This document shows, one piece after another, positions 1-9,308 of a stretch of 56,267 bases of DNA. The notes under the pieces were generated by a model that did not search any database, was not told the origin of the DNA, and saw only the letters and a list, made by a program, of their open reading frames with translations. Origin of the DNA: an uncultured Eubacteriales bacterium (GTDB lineage: Bacteria > Bacillota > Clostridia > Oscillospirales > Oscillospiraceae); contig URDG01000017.1 of assembly GCA_900546515.1 (NCBI GenBank), positions 1-56,267 of the forward strand, given 5' to 3'. Made by a program: the position numbers and the translations under genes. The number at the start of each line of letters is the position of its first letter. The first letter of the stretch is position 1.

Positions 1-63
<63 letters not shown>

Positions 64-253
64 GTATCTCAACTGATTAAACAGTTAAAATCTAATTTTT
101 TGAATGCTTAATTAGCTCTCAAAAGAAATTAAATGATAAAAGTCATTTCTGACTTGAACCCTTTTCTGGTGCTTATTTAGCATAAGCTTTTCTTACATTG
201 TTCAATTTTCAAGGTACATTCTCTCGCTGTGCCCTCTCGGCGACAGCTTTGTT
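64..253 (-). other. rRNA operon leader (pre-16S)
   Basis: This AT-rich stretch lies between the last rrn promoter and the 16S 5' end. On the minus strand it contains ACCTTGAAAATTGAACA near 198-214, a motif commonly found in Firmicutes rRNA leaders and spacers. No reading frame of note is present. It is inferred to be transcribed leader carrying antitermination and RNase III processing signals. Confidence 0.6.
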
Positions 254-282
254 ATTATAACTCAGAAGTTTTCATTTGTCAA
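254..282 (-). promoter_or_regulatory. rrn promoter P2 (consensus sigmaA)
   Basis: The minus strand carries TTGACA, exactly 17 bases, then TATAAT: a perfect housekeeping consensus at perfect spacing. It sits about 190 bases upstream of the 16S start, where a proximal rrn promoter is expected. Confidence 0.85.
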
Positions 283-358
283 GAGGTTTTTTAATTTCTT
301 TTGAAATCTTTTTGTCCTCAAGCCCGTTCTTCCGAGCCGCTCTCTCGAGCGCTTGGCT

Positions 359-387
359 AATATACCACCTATTTCCCCCTTTGTCAA
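359..387 (-). promoter_or_regulatory. rrn promoter P1 (near-consensus sigmaA)
   Basis: The minus strand carries TTGACA, 17 bases, then TATATT, about 105 bases upstream of P2. Tandem promoters are typical of rRNA operons. The 15 bases ending in the -10 (AATAGGTGGTATATT) recur exactly in the promoter of the foldase gene at 5649-5663. The divergent germination operon starts 75 bases away on the other strand. Confidence 0.8.
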
Positions 388-461
388 CAACTTTTTTTAC
401 AAATTTGAAATTATTTTTTTACATACTAATTATTGCGGTCTTTCTGGGGATAATACACAAC

Positions 462-1973
462 ATGTATAATTCTTTCTTTCAAGCCGGATCTTACCATCCG
501 CTCAGGCAGCCTGAATACAGCTGTCCTCTTAATAAAAAGAATCTCTCCGACATATTTGCAAGCTGCTCCGATTTTGAAATGCGTGAAATTTCTTTCGGCC
601 TTGAGAAGAATGTCAGGCTCAGTGTCTGCTGGCTTGACGGCATCGTATCCGGGAGTGACGTCTCCTCTCTTGTGCTGCGTCCTCTGACGCAGTTTGCCCG
701 CTCCAGCGGCGCAAAGGACGAGCAGCAGGCACACGCGGCGATACTCGCAGGCGGCGTATACTCCTACTCCGTAAAGGAATGTCTGTCGACTGATGAGACC
801 ATCTCCGCACTCACGCACGGCCACTGCGCCGTCATATTTGACGGTCTCGGCAGCGCGCTCTGCTTTGAGGTGCGTTCGGACAAGGCCCGCTCCGTCTCCG
901 AACCCACGCTTGAAAAGGCGCTGAAGGGTGCAAAGGATTCGTTCGTTGAAACTCTGCGCGTGAACACCGCGCTCGTCCGCCGCCGCATATGTTCGCCGAA
1001 GCTCAAGCTCATTGAGAGCACTGTCGGCCGCAAATCCTCCACGCGCGTCGCCGTTATGTTCATAGACGGCGTCGCGGCACCTGACACGGTAGCTGAGCTT
1101 GCGCGCAGGCTTGACGCGCTCGATGTCGACTCACTGCTCACCGTCGGTATACTTGAAGAGAGTCTCGTGGATAATCCGGGCTCGCCGTTTCCTCAGCTGC
1201 TGCACACCGAGCGGCCGGACCGCTTCGCAATGTATCTTATGGACGGGCGCGTCGGCCTGCTTGTGGACGGCATCCCCGTCGGGCTCGTTCTTCCCGTGAC
1301 CTTTGCCGAATTCATGAAGGTGACAGGCGACGCAAACATCCACTATCTCATTACAAGCTCTATCTCGCTCGTGCGCTATCTTTCGCTCGCTCTGAGCGCG
1401 CTTCTTCCGGCGCTGTACGTCGCCGTCGCCATGTATCATCAGGAGATGATACCGACGCGCCTGCTGCTGTCCACAATAGACGCAAAGCAGAACGTCCCCT
1501 TTTCTACCGCACTCGAGGTGCTGGGCATGCTGATAGCGTTCACGCTGCTTCAGGAGGCCGGTCTCCGCCTGCCCGATCCTATCGGCGACACGGTGTCGAT
1601 CATCGGCGCGCTCATCGTGGGGCAGTCCGCCGTCGAGGCGCGCGTCATATCGCCTATCGCAATAATTGTCGTGGCGCTTTCCGGCATCGCATGCTATACA
1701 CTGCCCAGCCAGGATATGGGCGGCGCGATACGGCTGTCGCGCTTTGCGCTGCTGCTCGCCGCGATCGCCGCGGGGCTGTTCGGCGTAGCCGTCGTAAGCT
1801 GCTGGCTCGTATTTTCCCTTGCAAAGATCGACAGCTTCGGCACAAGCTACACGGCTCCGCTGAGCGAGGGCGTTCCGTTCAGCCTGACAAGGATACTCTT
1901 CCGCATCCCAAAGACGCAGGACAAATACCGCGATCCGCTGCTGCGGACGCCGGACAGGAGGCGGCAGAAATGA
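462..1973 (+). CDS. gerAA: Spore germinant receptor subunit A (GerA family)
   Basis: This is a 503-residue GerA/SpoVAF-family protein, a subunit of the inner-membrane germinant receptor of spores. The N-terminal half is soluble. The C-terminal half has hydrophobic segments from about residue 290 onward and the family-typical stretch with HQEMIPTRLLLS, VPFSTALEVLGM and IGDTVSIIGALIVGQSAV. The frame is open upstream, but the ATG at 462 gives the normal family length. An upstream CATACTA at 422-428 resembles a forespore sigmaF/sigmaG -10 box, although no convincing -35 was found. It overlaps gerAC by ATGA and heads a three-gene operon that is divergent from the rRNA promoters. Confidence 0.9.
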   Translation: MYNSFFQAGSYHPLRQPEYSCPLNKKNLSDIFASCSDFEMREISFGLEKNVRLSVCWLDGIVSGSDVSSLVLRPLTQFARSSGAKDEQQAHAAILAGGVYSYSVKECLSTDETISALTHGHCAVIFDGLGSALCFEVRSDKARSVSEPTLEKALKGAKDSFVETLRVNTALVRRRICSPKLKLIESTVGRKSSTRVAVMFIDGVAAPDTVAELARRLDALDVDSLLTVGILEESLVDNPGSPFPQLLHTERPDRFAMYLMDGRVGLLVDGIPVGLVLPVTFAEFMKVTGDANIHYLITSSISLVRYLSLALSALLPALYVAVAMYHQEMIPTRLLLSTIDAKQNVPFSTALEVLGMLIAFTLLQEAGLRLPDPIGDTVSIIGALIVGQSAVEARVISPIAIIVVALSGIACYTLPSQDMGGAIRLSRFALLLAAIAAGLFGVAVVSCWLVFSLAKIDSFGTSYTAPLSEGVPFSLTRILFRIPKTQDKYRDPLLRTPDRRRQK

Positions 1974-3172
1974 AAAGAGCGCTCTGCATTCTTCTTGTTC
2001 TCGCCATGCTCCCGTCCCTCTGCGCCTGCGGCTCCATATACTCAAACTACCGCGAAATGGAGCAGCTTCTCGTCTTGCAGACGATGGGTCTGGACACGGC
2101 GGACGGCGGCGTGAAGCTCTCGCTCGCCTCCGCAGCGAACACCGAGAAAGGCAGCAGCCCGATACGCCTCGAGGTCGAGGGCGTAAATATATCCTCCGCC
2201 TTTGACCGGACGCAGAACTACTCGTTCGAGGAATCTCTGTTTTTCTCACACATCGGAAGCCTGCTCATCGGTGAGGACGCCGCAAGGCTCGGAATAGACG
2301 ACGCTATGAACTACATCTGTCAGGCTCCGCGGCTGCGCATGGACATGCCCGTATATATAATCAGGGGCGGCACCGCCGCGGAGTCAATAATGGGCACGGG
2401 AGACGAGGGCAAGGGTATCTCCGAGATACTCATGGGCGTGCGCGAATATCTTGAAAACCGCAGCGCAGGGACGCTGTTCACCGCCGCCGATATAGAGCGC
2501 TCCTCCCTCCGTTACGGCAGCGCGCTTGCCTGCGCGCTGGAGCTCTCCCCCTCCATACAGGATTCATCCAGCGCGGCGGGAAGCGGCGAAGCTCAGGGCG
2601 GCAGCGGAGCGTCTCAAAAAAGCTCCGGCGCGGGCAGCAGCACCGTCGCTGCGGCGGGCTACGCCGTGCTGAAGGATTCCAGGCTCTGCGCCTATCTCAG
2701 CATGGAGCAGGGGCTAGGCGTCTGCTTTCTTCTCAACTCCGTCGGAAGAAACGACATTGTCGTGACCGACAGCCGCGGCTCAAGCGTCACGATGGAGATA
2801 AACCGCGGCAGCTGCGGCATCACTCCGGTCTGGGACAGCAGCGGTGCGCTGAGCCGGGTGGACGTATCTGCGTCCGTCCGCGCGTCCGTGAAGGAGATAA
2901 ACGGCAAAAGCGACCTTGACGACGCCGAATATGCCGACTACCTCACCGGTCAGCTCGAATCCTACGTCTCCGACAGGATAAGCTATGTGCTGCGCATCTC
3001 GCGGCAACTCAACGCCGATTTTCTCGGTCTCGCCGGTACCGTGGAGCGCAGCTCTCCGTCGGAGTACGCGGCAATGGACAAGCCGTTCACGGAGATATTT
3101 CCCACGCTCGAGCTGCGCGTGACGGTAAAGGGACAGCTCAGTCACAGCAACGATACACGACAAACCGCATAG
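1970..3172 (+). CDS. gerAC: Spore germination lipoprotein, Ger(x)C family
   Basis: This 400-residue protein has a lipoprotein signal peptide: a positive N-terminus, a hydrophobic core and the lipobox L-C-A-C, with the acylated Cys at residue 20. Length, position after gerAA and the conserved opening just after the lipobox (YREMEQLLVLQTMGLD) fit the Ger(x)C family, the lipid-anchored C subunit of germinant receptors. A Ser/Gly/Ala-rich low-complexity stretch lies near residues 190-225. The start is set by the ATGA overlap with gerAA. The operon order is A-C-B rather than the classical A-B-C. Confidence 0.88.
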   Translation: MKRALCILLVLAMLPSLCACGSIYSNYREMEQLLVLQTMGLDTADGGVKLSLASAANTEKGSSPIRLEVEGVNISSAFDRTQNYSFEESLFFSHIGSLLIGEDAARLGIDDAMNYICQAPRLRMDMPVYIIRGGTAAESIMGTGDEGKGISEILMGVREYLENRSAGTLFTAADIERSSLRYGSALACALELSPSIQDSSSAAGSGEAQGGSGASQKSSGAGSSTVAAAGYAVLKDSRLCAYLSMEQGLGVCFLLNSVGRNDIVVTDSRGSSVTMEINRGSCGITPVWDSSGALSRVDVSASVRASVKEINGKSDLDDAEYADYLTGQLESYVSDRISYVLRISRQLNADFLGLAGTVERSSPSEYAAMDKPFTEIFPTLELRVTVKGQLSHSNDTRQTA

Positions 3173-3184
3173 GCTGGTGATAAT

Positions 3185-4312
3185 TTGAAAACGGACTACA
3201 GCTTCAACCGGCGGCAGCTTCTGGCTGCATGCACGGTGTTCTTTCTCGCTCCCGCTCTGCGGCTCGTGCCGACTGTCTCCGCGTCCGCTGCCGGGCGCGC
3301 CGCATGGGTCTCGGTGCCCGCCGCGCTGCCGGTGCTGTTTTTATATATCTGGTTTCTGCACACGTTTCTGATGCGGCGGCAGAACAACGAGGGCTTTGCC
3401 GAGCTGATACTGCGCGCGCTCGGCATGCGCGCCGGCAAGACGGCGCTCGTGCTTCTCTCGCTGTGGTTTCTGCTGTACGGCGGGCTGACGCTGCTGTCGG
3501 GCGCGGAGCGGATAATGACCACGATGTACCCCAGCAGCGGCCCGAAGGTATTCGTGCTCACGATGGGAGTGCTGTGCCTCATCGCCGCGCTCAGCTCAGC
3601 GCGCTCCATAATAAGGACGGCCAATCTGCTGCTTCCGACGGTCCTGGGCGTACTTCTGCTTGTTCTGATATTCGCTCTTTTCTCCGTCCGGCCCGAAAAC
3701 CTTCTTCCGGTCACGGCCGCCGATGCGGCCGGCATACTCAAGGGCTCTGCCGCCACCGTCGACGTTGTCGTCATGCCCGTCTATACGGCCTGTTTCCTCA
3801 GCAATATGAAGCCGGACACCAGCACCCGCCTGCGCGATCCGCTGATGTGGGTGCTGGGCGTGGTGCTTCTGCTGTTCTGGCTTATAACGGACATAGTCGG
3901 CTGCTTCGGCGCAGAGCTCGCTGCGAGACTGACGCACCCCTTCTTCACGCTCGTGAAGAATCTGGTGTTCTTCCGCAACCTTGAGCGCGTGGAGGCGCTG
4001 CTCGTATCTCTGTGGGTGTTCTCCGACTTCATAGTCATATCCCTGTGCATTTTTGTCGCGCAGTACTGTCTGCGTCTGGCGATGGGCAAGAGCGCGGATT
4101 ACGCCGGGGAAAAGGCCATGGATATGCGCAGCGGGCGCTGGGTGATATGGCTGTGCGCGGCCGCGGCGGTCGTGACCGCGCTGGAGATACCGTCGGACCC
4201 GCTGAGTCTCGACACCTGGTCAAAGATGATCGTGCCGTGCGCAAACCTCGCCGTCGCGTTTATTGTTCTGCCGCTGATATTTATTATCGGGAAGATAAGA
4301 AAAACGCTGTGA
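3185..4312 (+). CDS. gerAB: Spore germination permease-like subunit (GerAB/APC family)
   Basis: This 375-residue, almost wholly hydrophobic protein with about ten predicted membrane segments matches the GerB/spore-permease family, APC-superfamily proteins thought to bind the germinant. The best start is TTG at 3185, preceded by a weak GGTGAT ribosome site 12 bases after the gerAC stop. It is the last gene of the operon, and its stop codon is embedded in a strong hairpin terminator. The germinant cannot be told from sequence. Confidence 0.87.
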   Translation: MKTDYSFNRRQLLAACTVFFLAPALRLVPTVSASAAGRAAWVSVPAALPVLFLYIWFLHTFLMRRQNNEGFAELILRALGMRAGKTALVLLSLWFLLYGGLTLLSGAERIMTTMYPSSGPKVFVLTMGVLCLIAALSSARSIIRTANLLLPTVLGVLLLVLIFALFSVRPENLLPVTAADAAGILKGSAATVDVVVMPVYTACFLSNMKPDTSTRLRDPLMWVLGVVLLLFWLITDIVGCFGAELAARLTHPFFTLVKNLVFFRNLERVEALLVSLWVFSDFIVISLCIFVAQYCLRLAMGKSADYAGEKAMDMRSGRWVIWLCAAAAVVTALEIPSDPLSLDTWSKMIVPCANLAVAFIVLPLIFIIGKIRKTL

Positions 4313-4337
4313 GCCCGGTACGGGTCACAGCGTTTTT
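4300..4337. terminator. Bidirectional terminator between gerAB and the foldase gene
   Basis: A near-perfect inverted repeat (AAAACGCTGTGA.../...TCACAGCGTTTTT) with an A-run on the left and a T-run on the right. It spans the gerAB stop codon and lies 16 bases beyond the stop of the convergent minus-strand gene, so it can serve both. Confidence 0.88.
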
Positions 4338-4352
4338 CGGTTGGCTGAATAT

Positions 4353-5573
4353 TTACTTCACATATCCGGCGATATCGACTCTGTCGAAGCCGTCGGCATG
4401 CTTTACCTCCATGGAGTCAATAACGGCCTGAACGTCCTTCGTATACTTATCGCTTGCGTAGAGGTACCGCGCGCTCACGGGAGAGCCGTCGCTGGTGTAG
4501 CTGACGGTGCGGTCCGCGTCAAGCGGAAGACGTATTATGATATGGTAGCCGTATCTGGACAGGACAGGCTCGGATACCTCGTTATCCTCGAGAGCCTTCA
4601 CGGTGTCCTCAAACTCCGTTACCATCGTGCCCTCTGTGAACACATAGCCGTCGGGATAGGTCTCCTTGCCGGTATCCTCGCAGTACTGCTCCTTGAGCTC
4701 TGCAAAGCGCTTATTCAGCTCCTCGGGATCCTTTATCGCCTTGAGTTCCTCCGCGAGCTTATCTGCCGTCGCCTTCTTTTCCGCGATCTCATCGTCGCTG
4801 AGCGCATCGCCCGTCGCCGGGTCGATTGTCATGAGCAGAATATGGCCTGCGGAGAGGTAACCGTTATCCTCAAGGTACTTTATCGCATCCTTGTCGCTCA
4901 CAAGCTCGCCGTCCTCGCCGTATTTCTCCTTGAAGCCCTTGGAGTAGAGAAGATTTACTCTGTTCATGCGGTCGTAGAGCTCACGGGTCAGGTGCATGCC
5001 GCTGATAGCCTCGTCAAACTGCTCCTCCGTGGCGTCGTCCCCGCAGACGGTGGCAATATCGCTCTGGAGCTGACTGGCGAGCTGCTCGTCGTCATCGCTG
5101 CCGAGCTTTACTCCGTTGTCCGCGGCATATTTCTCAATGACGATGAGCTGGCTCAGCATGCTCTCGGCGTTTGTAACGGCAATATCCTCATAGGTCGCGT
5201 CGGTGTCTATCTCATCGTCCCAGTTCACCGTCTCGCCGTAATAGGAGGCCATCTGTGCAAAGTAGTTGTCTATCTGCTGTACCTGCACGGAGAGAAAATA
5301 ATAGTATTCCTCCCACGTAATATCGCTGCCGTCCACGGAGGCGACGACCTCATCCGGCTCATGGCTGGCGTAGAGCGCTTCAAGATCCACCGAGTGGATC
5401 TCCGCTGCGGGCTGTTCGTCAGCTTCGGATGCCGGTTCTTCGCTCGGTGCGGAGGATTCCGCAGGCGCCGTATCCTCCACGGACGTGCCGTCGGAAGAGG
5501 ATGTGCCGTTGCAGCCGGTGAATATGGCAAACGCCAGGCATATCGCAATAAGCAGGGCTATAAATTTCTTCAT
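4353..5573 (-). CDS. Parvulin-type peptidyl-prolyl isomerase lipoprotein (PrsA/SurA-like)
   Basis: This 406-residue secreted foldase has a lipobox F-T-G-C with Cys21, an acidic Ser/Glu-rich linker (about 22-58), a helical SurA-like N-domain, and a PpiC parvulin domain from about 240 to 350. That domain begins with SAGHILLM and ends with YGYHIIIRL, so both conserved parvulin histidines are present (H244, H344). The role expected for the family is helping exported proteins fold outside the membrane. A promoter lies at 5649-5677, and the gene appears to be transcribed alone. Confidence 0.85.
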   Translation of the reverse strand: MKKFIALLIAICLAFAIFTGCNGTSSSDGTSVEDTAPAESSAPSEEPASEADEQPAAEIHSVDLEALYASHEPDEVVASVDGSDITWEEYYYFLSVQVQQIDNYFAQMASYYGETVNWDDEIDTDATYEDIAVTNAESMLSQLIVIEKYAADNGVKLGSDDDEQLASQLQSDIATVCGDDATEEQFDEAISGMHLTRELYDRMNRVNLLYSKGFKEKYGEDGELVSDKDAIKYLEDNGYLSAGHILLMTIDPATGDALSDDEIAEKKATADKLAEELKAIKDPEELNKRFAELKEQYCEDTGKETYPDGYVFTEGTMVTEFEDTVKALEDNEVSEPVLSRYGYHIIIRLPLDADRTVSYTSDGSPVSARYLYASDKYTKDVQAVIDSMEVKHADGFDRVDIAGYVK

Positions 5574-5607
5574 CTGTCAGTTTCCTTTCGCGTGTCGCGT
5601 ATTGAGA

Positions 5608-5634
5608 CAGCGCCGCAATGCGTCTCCGGCGCTG
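5608..5634. other. Short hairpin in mfd-foldase gap
   Basis: CAGCGCCG and CGGCGCTG form an 8-bp stem with an 11-base loop. In the minus direction it follows the foldase promoter, so it would be in the 5' leader of that mRNA. There is no T-run, so I do not call it a terminator. Confidence 0.35.
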
Positions 5635-5648
5635 CCGTAATTAAATTG

Positions 5649-5677
5649 AATATACCACCTATTACAGCTTTTAACAA
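5649..5677 (-). promoter_or_regulatory. Promoter of the foldase lipoprotein gene
   Basis: The minus strand reads TTGTTA, 17 bases, TATATT, about 75 bases before the start codon. The spacer end and -10 are identical over 15 bases to rrn promoter P1. Confidence 0.6.
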
Positions 5678-5705
5678 GCCGCAGCTGCACATTTTAACCG
5701 ATTAT

Positions 5706-8700
5706 TCATTTTGCAGGCTGCTCCGGCGCACCCAGCGCGGCCCAATCAGCGGTAAATCTGCGCGCCTCGTCTATCACGCGGCGCTTCTCCTTTATTTTCA
5801 GGCTCAGACACGGCTTCGTCCCGGCCTCGACGCGGAGGCGCCCCTTGTATTCCGGCTTTGCGTACAGCGCGGAGACCTTCTCCATGTCGAAATCCCTGAC
5901 CGTGAACCGCAGGCTGCCCTGCTTCTGCGCGATGTCGGTTATGCCCGCACGTCCCGCCTCGCCTCTCAGCAGCGCGACGTGGATGAGCGAATTGACGCCC
6001 GGCGGCGTATCTCCGAATCGGTCTATCAGCTCGTCGGTGAGATCGTCGGCCTCGTCCTCCGTGCGTATCAGCGCAATGCGGCGGTAGATGTCCATGCGCT
6101 GCTCTGCGGACGGGATGTATCTGTCGGGGATGTTCGCGGCGACGGCGAGGTCAGCCGAGCACTCGGCGCGCTGCGGCACCTCTATGCCGCGCGCCTCAAG
6201 CACCGCCTCGCTGAGAAGCTTCATGTACATGTCGTAGCCCACGTCTATCATGTGGCCGGACTGCTCCGCGCCGAGAAGATTGCCCGCGCCGCGTATCTCA
6301 AGGTCGCGCATTGCGATCTTGTAGCCCGAACCAAAGGCCGCGAAGTCGCGTATCGCGTTCAGGCGCTTCTCTGCGATCTCGGTGAGCACCTTGTCGCGCC
6401 GGAACGTGAGATATGCCGAGGCTCGCCGTGTCGAGCGGCCGACGCGGCCGCGGATCTGGTGCAGCTGTGCAAGTCCGAGATGATCCGCGTCCTCTATTAT
6501 GAGCGTATTCACGTTCGGTATGTCTATACCGGTCTCGATGATCGTCGTGCAGACGAGCACCTGTATTTCGCCGTTCGCCGTGCTCTCCATCACGGATGAG
6601 AGCATGTTTCTGTCCATTTGCCCGTGCGCCACGCCGACCGTGACCTCGTTGTCCAGAAGCTCGCGTATGCGCACGGCTGTGCGGTCTATATCGTCGATGC
6701 GGTTATGAAGGTAATAGACCTGCCCGCCGCGCTGTATCTCGCGGCGTATCGCATCGGCGATGATGTTCCAGTCGTGCTCCATGACGAAGGTCTGCACCGG
6801 GAGACGGTTCTCCGGCGGCTCATCTATCGTGGACATGTCGCGTATGCCGGACATTGCCATGTTGAGCGTGCGCGGGATAGGCGTTGCCGAGAGCGTCAGC
6901 ACGTCCACGCCCTGACTGAGCTCCTTTATGTGCTCCTTATGCGTCACGCCGAAGCGCTGCTCCTCGTCCACGACGAGAAGGCCGAGATTCTTGAACTTTA
7001 CGTCCTTGCTCAGAAGCCTGTGCGTGCCGATAACAAGATCGCATTTGCCGCTGGATATATCCGCGAGTGTCTTTGAGGTCTGGCCGCCGGTCCTGAAACG
7101 GCTCAACACCGCAATGTTGACGGGAAAGCCGAAAAAGCGCTGGAGCGCAGTTTGGTAGTGCTGCTGCGCGAGGACGGTCGTAGGCACAAGTATCGCGGCC
7201 TGTCTGCCGTCAAGCACGCATTTCATCACGGCGCGCAGCGCGACCTCCGTCTTGCCGAAGCCGACGTCGCCGCACAGAAGCCGGTCCATCGGAACGGCGG
7301 ATTCCATATCCTGCTTTATCTCGTTTATGCACCGGAGCTGGTCGTCAGTCTCCGTGTAGCCGAAATTATCCTCAAACTCGCGCTGCCACTCGCTGTCCGG
7401 CGGAAAAGCATGGCCCGGCAGGCGCTGGCGCTGAGCGTAGAGCTGGATGAGCTTCTTCGCCATATCCTTTGCCGCGCTCTTGGCCTTTGAGCGGGTCTTT
7501 GCCCACTCGGTGCCGCCCATTTTCGACAGCTTCACCACATGCTCTTCCCCGCCGCCCGTATACTTGCTCACAAGGTCGAGCTGCGTGGCCGGGACATAGA
7601 GCGTATCCGTACCGGCATAGTCGAGCTTTATATAGTCCTTCTCAAAGCCGTCTACCTGCATTTTGACGATGCCTGCAAACCGGCCTATGCCGTGGTTTTC
7701 ATGCACGACGTAATCGCCCACCGAGAGATCAGCGCAGGATTCTATTCTCTGCCGTCCCGGCGGGAGCTTTTTTTTCGCGGTTTTTGCCTTTTTGTTCTTT
7801 GCCCGGATCATCTGCGCGTCCGTGAGGATCGCAAGCTTCAGGCCGGGGTATTCGATGCCGGAGGAAATGGAGCCTATCGTGATAGCGCAGCGGCCCGGCT
7901 CCGGCAGCTTCTTGAGCTCCGGGTATATCAGCGCGGGTATCTCATGGTTAACGAAGAAATCCTGCAGGACCTTTGCGCGGCGCTCATCACCTGCGAGCAC
8001 GACGACGCTGAAGCTCTCCTTGAGATACATCTTCACATCCTCCGCCGCGGCCTCGGCGCTGCCGGAGTACGATGGGAGCTGCTTTGCGGGGATGCTTGTG
8101 ATGGTCCTCGGCGGTATCGGGCTCCTGCTGAGCGTGAAGGCGTCCGCCATGTACAGCGGGTATTCCCCGAGCCGCTTTACCAGCGCGTCGAACGTGATAT
8201 AGTAGCCGTCCGCGCTCATTGCGGTCTGACCGCGGCGCTGCAGCTCCTTTATATCCTCGCCCAGCTGCTTTATATACTCCCTTGCGCGCTCGGCGCAGCG
8301 GCTGGGCTGGTCGAGGATGACGATGGCATCCTCCGGAATATAATCGGCCCCGCTCGCCTCGGGATAGATCACGGGCAGATAGCGGTCGGCGTCGCTCATC
8401 ATCACGCCGCCGCGGAGCCTGCCGGCATCTGCACGCATCGTGGCGGCGAGAGCCGCCGCATTTTCGCTGCTGCGCCGGCGCGCGTATTTATCCGCAAACT
8501 CGTCTATCTCGCGGCACAGAGCCTCCGTCCCGCCTGCCGTGAGCTGCGGCAGCGTCTCGGCCGCAGGAAGTATCGTGCAGCTTTTTATCTGCTCCGTCCG
8601 GCGCTGGGTCGCAATGTCGAAGCGGCCCATCGAGTCTATCTCATCGCCCCAGAACTCTATTCTCACCGGCTCCTCTGCGCCCGGCGAGAAGAAATCCAGT

Positions 8701-9236
8701 ATTCCGCCGCGGCGGGCGAACTGACCCTGCCCCTCCACCTGATCGCAGCGGCTGTAGCCGCAGCGGACGAGCGCGTCCTCCACGTCCTCTATGGCGCAGC
8801 TGCCGCCGTCGGTTATGGTGAACGCGGCGCGTTCGAGCGTATCGCGCGGTATGGTGCGCTGGATAAGGCCGGAGACAGAGGCCGCGACAACCGGCGCCTT
8901 TCCCTCTGCCAGACGGCAGAGGACGGCAATGCGCCTCTGCTCTGTCTGCCGCGACGCGGCCTCGACAGCGTAGAAGGTATAGTCGCGCATTATCAGGCTC
9001 TCCGCATCCTCTCCGAGCATTGAGCTCAGATCGCGTGCGAAGTTCTCCGCCGCGGTATCGTCCGGGCAGATAACGAATACCGGCCTGCCCGTCTCAAGCC
9101 TCAGTGCGGCGGCGAGGTTTGCCCTGTGCACCGCCGACAACCCGGAAACGAGCGCAGGAAGCCCGCCGCTCTCGATAAGACCGGGGAGGGCGGCTGCTTC
9201 CTTGTTTTCAAAGATTTGTTTTACAAGTATGTTCAT
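5706..9236 (-). CDS. mfd: Transcription-repair coupling factor Mfd
   Basis: This 1176-residue protein displaces RNA polymerase stalled at lesions and recruits UvrABC. Domains in order: a UvrB-like N-terminal module (about 1-360), a CarD-like RNA-polymerase interaction domain beginning near DLSVGDYVVHENHGIGRF (about 503-565), a superfamily 2 translocase with Walker A GDVGFGKTE (656-664), DEEQ (757-760) and LSATPIPRT, and the C-terminal TRCF domain. The length is normal and no damage is seen. A basic Lys-rich insert lies at about 480-492. A repair-related alkyltransferase-like protein is also present in this window, at 39.9 kb. Confidence 0.97.
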   Translation of the reverse strand: MNILVKQIFENKEAAALPGLIESGGLPALVSGLSAVHRANLAAALRLETGRPVFVICPDDTAAENFARDLSSMLGEDAESLIMRDYTFYAVEAASRQTEQRRIAVLCRLAEGKAPVVAASVSGLIQRTIPRDTLERAAFTITDGGSCAIEDVEDALVRCGYSRCDQVEGQGQFARRGGILDFFSPGAEEPVRIEFWGDEIDSMGRFDIATQRRTEQIKSCTILPAAETLPQLTAGGTEALCREIDEFADKYARRRSSENAAALAATMRADAGRLRGGVMMSDADRYLPVIYPEASGADYIPEDAIVILDQPSRCAERAREYIKQLGEDIKELQRRGQTAMSADGYYITFDALVKRLGEYPLYMADAFTLSRSPIPPRTITSIPAKQLPSYSGSAEAAAEDVKMYLKESFSVVVLAGDERRAKVLQDFFVNHEIPALIYPELKKLPEPGRCAITIGSISSGIEYPGLKLAILTDAQMIRAKNKKAKTAKKKLPPGRQRIESCADLSVGDYVVHENHGIGRFAGIVKMQVDGFEKDYIKLDYAGTDTLYVPATQLDLVSKYTGGGEEHVVKLSKMGGTEWAKTRSKAKSAAKDMAKKLIQLYAQRQRLPGHAFPPDSEWQREFEDNFGYTETDDQLRCINEIKQDMESAVPMDRLLCGDVGFGKTEVALRAVMKCVLDGRQAAILVPTTVLAQQHYQTALQRFFGFPVNIAVLSRFRTGGQTSKTLADISSGKCDLVIGTHRLLSKDVKFKNLGLLVVDEEQRFGVTHKEHIKELSQGVDVLTLSATPIPRTLNMAMSGIRDMSTIDEPPENRLPVQTFVMEHDWNIIADAIRREIQRGGQVYYLHNRIDDIDRTAVRIRELLDNEVTVGVAHGQMDRNMLSSVMESTANGEIQVLVCTTIIETGIDIPNVNTLIIEDADHLGLAQLHQIRGRVGRSTRRASAYLTFRRDKVLTEIAEKRLNAIRDFAAFGSGYKIAMRDLEIRGAGNLLGAEQSGHMIDVGYDMYMKLLSEAVLEARGIEVPQRAECSADLAVAANIPDRYIPSAEQRMDIYRRIALIRTEDEADDLTDELIDRFGDTPPGVNSLIHVALLRGEAGRAGITDIAQKQGSLRFTVRDFDMEKVSALYAKPEYKGRLRVEAGTKPCLSLKIKEKRRVIDEARRFTADWAALGAPEQPAK

Positions 9237-9308
9237 TTTATGGATTTTACCGCATTCTCTCTGCGGTGTATGTCATATTGCGTCACCGGCACGGGCCGTG
9301 CGGGAATA

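Noticed and set aside
422..428. Complete sigmaG promoter for the gerA operon
   Set aside because: CATACTA fits the -10, but no matching -35 lies 17-18 bases upstream, so I do not annotate it as a promoter.
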